From NCBI GenBank assembly GCA_030667035.1, contig DAOUWQ010000077.1:1-6773 (forward strand): a DNA stretch of 6,773 nucleotides, read 5' to 3'. Of the stretch, positions 6,183 through 6,773 are shown piece by piece. The notes beneath the pieces are model-generated. The model searched no databases and was not told the origin of the DNA. It saw only the letters and a program-made list of their open reading frames with translations. This DNA comes from Candidatus Heimdallarchaeota archaeon (GTDB lineage Archaea > Asgardarchaeota > Heimdallarchaeia > JABLTI01). Made by a program: the position numbers and the translations under genes. Each line of letters opens with the position of its first letter. Positions within the stretch are counted from its first letter, which is position 1.

Positions 6183-6219
6183 GCTCACTATTTGACATTC
6201 AAATTATTTCAGCTTATTT
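6177..6219. terminator. Nested inverted repeat between convergent stop codons, possible bidirectional terminator
   Basis: AAATAAGCT at 6177-6185, which includes the TAA stop of the EFR1 gene, pairs perfectly with AGCTTATTT at 6211-6219. Inside the 25-base loop, ATTTGA (6190-6195) and TCAAAT (6199-6204) form a second perfect stem around CAT. The outer right arm is followed by T and then GTCCTTACTT. Both stems are AT-rich, so stability is modest. The position between two convergent genes whose stops are 46 bases apart suits a shared transcription end. Confidence 0.4.
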
Positions 6220-6228
6220 TGTCCTTAC

Positions 6229-6726
6229 TTAATAGGGAAAATGAGGATTATCTTTATCCTCAATTCTCATCTGGTAGACTTTACTATTTTCCAAATTAAT
6301 ATTCTGTAAATGGAAACGTTTGTGAGCGGACTCAAATTTAACAATCTTCAATGGCACTACTTTGACCAAAACCATCTCCTTGACACTCGAAAAAGAATCA
6401 TACCATTTGGGCGAAAATTTAGCTCGAAATAAATCACCAATAGCGTTGAATTTTTCGTCATTTGCCTTGCCAAGTACCTCAGCTTCACCTTCAATTTGAA
6501 GTCTGCGCAAATTAAAAGCTACATTCTTGTTCCCTCTCAATTGAATGATTTTCTTGTTGTGTTCCCAAGAAAAGAAATAGATTGTGAAATCTTCATTGAC
6601 AAAGGAAACAATTCTAGCAGAAACTCTATTGTCAAGGGAAGTGGCAAGAACCATGTCTTTATTATCTGCAAGCAAAGTTAGAATTTCACTTTTAATACGA
6701 TTAAAATCAGGTTCTTCTCTCATCAT
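6229..6726 (-). CDS. Pyridoxamine 5'-phosphate oxidase-like (split-barrel) flavin-binding protein
   Basis: The 165-residue soluble protein has two adjacent ATG codons (6726 and 6723), either of which could be the start; no ribosome binding site precedes them. The segment from about 24 to 82 has the PPOX/PF01243 split-barrel pattern: MVLATS, then RVSARIVSF, then IYFFSWEHNKKIIQLRGNKNVAFNL, and QIEGEAEVL. In this family the barrel usually binds FMN (sometimes F420 or haem) at a dimer interface. The C-terminal part (about 120-165) is a strand-rich VKVVPLKIVKFES followed by a polar tail with an aromatic end (NPHFPY). Length suits the small general PPOX-like group, not the classical PdxH, so vitamin B6 oxidase activity should not be assumed. 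It converges with the EFR1 gene and probably has its own promoter. Confidence 0.82.
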   Translation of the reverse strand: MMREEPDFNRIKSEILTLLADNKDMVLATSLDNRVSARIVSFVNEDFTIYFFSWEHNKKIIQLRGNKNVAFNLRRLQIEGEAEVLGKANDEKFNAIGDLFRAKFSPKWYDSFSSVKEMVLVKVVPLKIVKFESAHKRFHLQNINLENSKVYQMRIEDKDNPHFPY

Positions 6727-6759
6727 TACTATTGTTTAATAACTGTCAAGTTCATCAAA

Positions 6760-6768
6760 ATTAAATAT
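6760..6768 (-). promoter_or_regulatory. Putative TATA box of the PPOX-like gene
   Basis: ATATTTAAT (complement of 6760-6768) is centred about 38 bases before the first ATG at 6726. With the usual 25-base offset the transcript would begin about 12 bases before the start codon. No Shine-Dalgarno match is seen in that leader (it reads AAACAATAGTA), so translation may depend on the near-leaderless 5' end. The promoter call rests on position and AT content only. Confidence 0.35.
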
Positions 6769-6773
6769 TCAAC

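Overview
The window is AT-rich and gene-dense, with seven protein-coding genes (one cut by the left edge) and no RNA gene, mobile element or CRISPR array that I can see. It looks archaeal. Several genes have an A/T-rich TATA-like box about 32-38 bases before the start codon, followed by a very short leader with a partial Shine-Dalgarno match. The secreted thioredoxin protein ends in a hydrophobic segment plus basic tail, like archaeal surface-protein sorting signals. The overall flavour (membrane-tethered thioredoxin with Ig-like repeats, EFR1-type flavodoxin-ferredoxin, AT-rich compact genome) suggests an Asgard archaeon, perhaps Heimdall- or Thor-like. That placement is an inference and needs a homology search.

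Layout. Positions 1-4417 hold a minus-strand block. In transcription order it contains a YdjM-family multi-pass membrane protein with a large outward domain (4417-3026), a secreted and tail-anchored thioredoxin with two Ig-like domains (2957-1677), a thioredoxin-CcdA fusion (1570-128), and the first 30 codons of a further signal-peptide protein (92 to the left edge). A 150-base divergent promoter region (4418-4567) separates this block from two plus-strand genes: a HAD-superfamily hydrolase (4568-5293) and an EFR1-type flavodoxin/2[4Fe-4S] ferredoxin protein (5322-6182). A PPOX-like flavin-binding split-barrel protein (6726-6229, minus strand) converges on the latter, and a nested inverted repeat lies between their stop codons.

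How the parts may work together. The centre of interest is an apparent extracytoplasmic thiol-disulfide system. The CcdA fusion has exactly four cysteines: two in an outward-facing thioredoxin CxxC and one in each of two membrane helices. That is the minimal set for carrying electrons across the membrane to a thioredoxin in the same chain. The neighbouring thioredoxin has only its CGPC cysteines and is anchored outside the cell, so it is a natural partner. This partnership is inferred from adjacency and chemistry. The YdjM-like protein, HAD enzyme, flavodoxin-ferredoxin and PPOX-like protein have no demonstrated link to the system, although the last two are also redox/flavin proteins.

Three start sites were moved from the longest open frame to better-supported ones: ATG 1570, ATG 2957, and a non-ATG start for the EFR1 gene.
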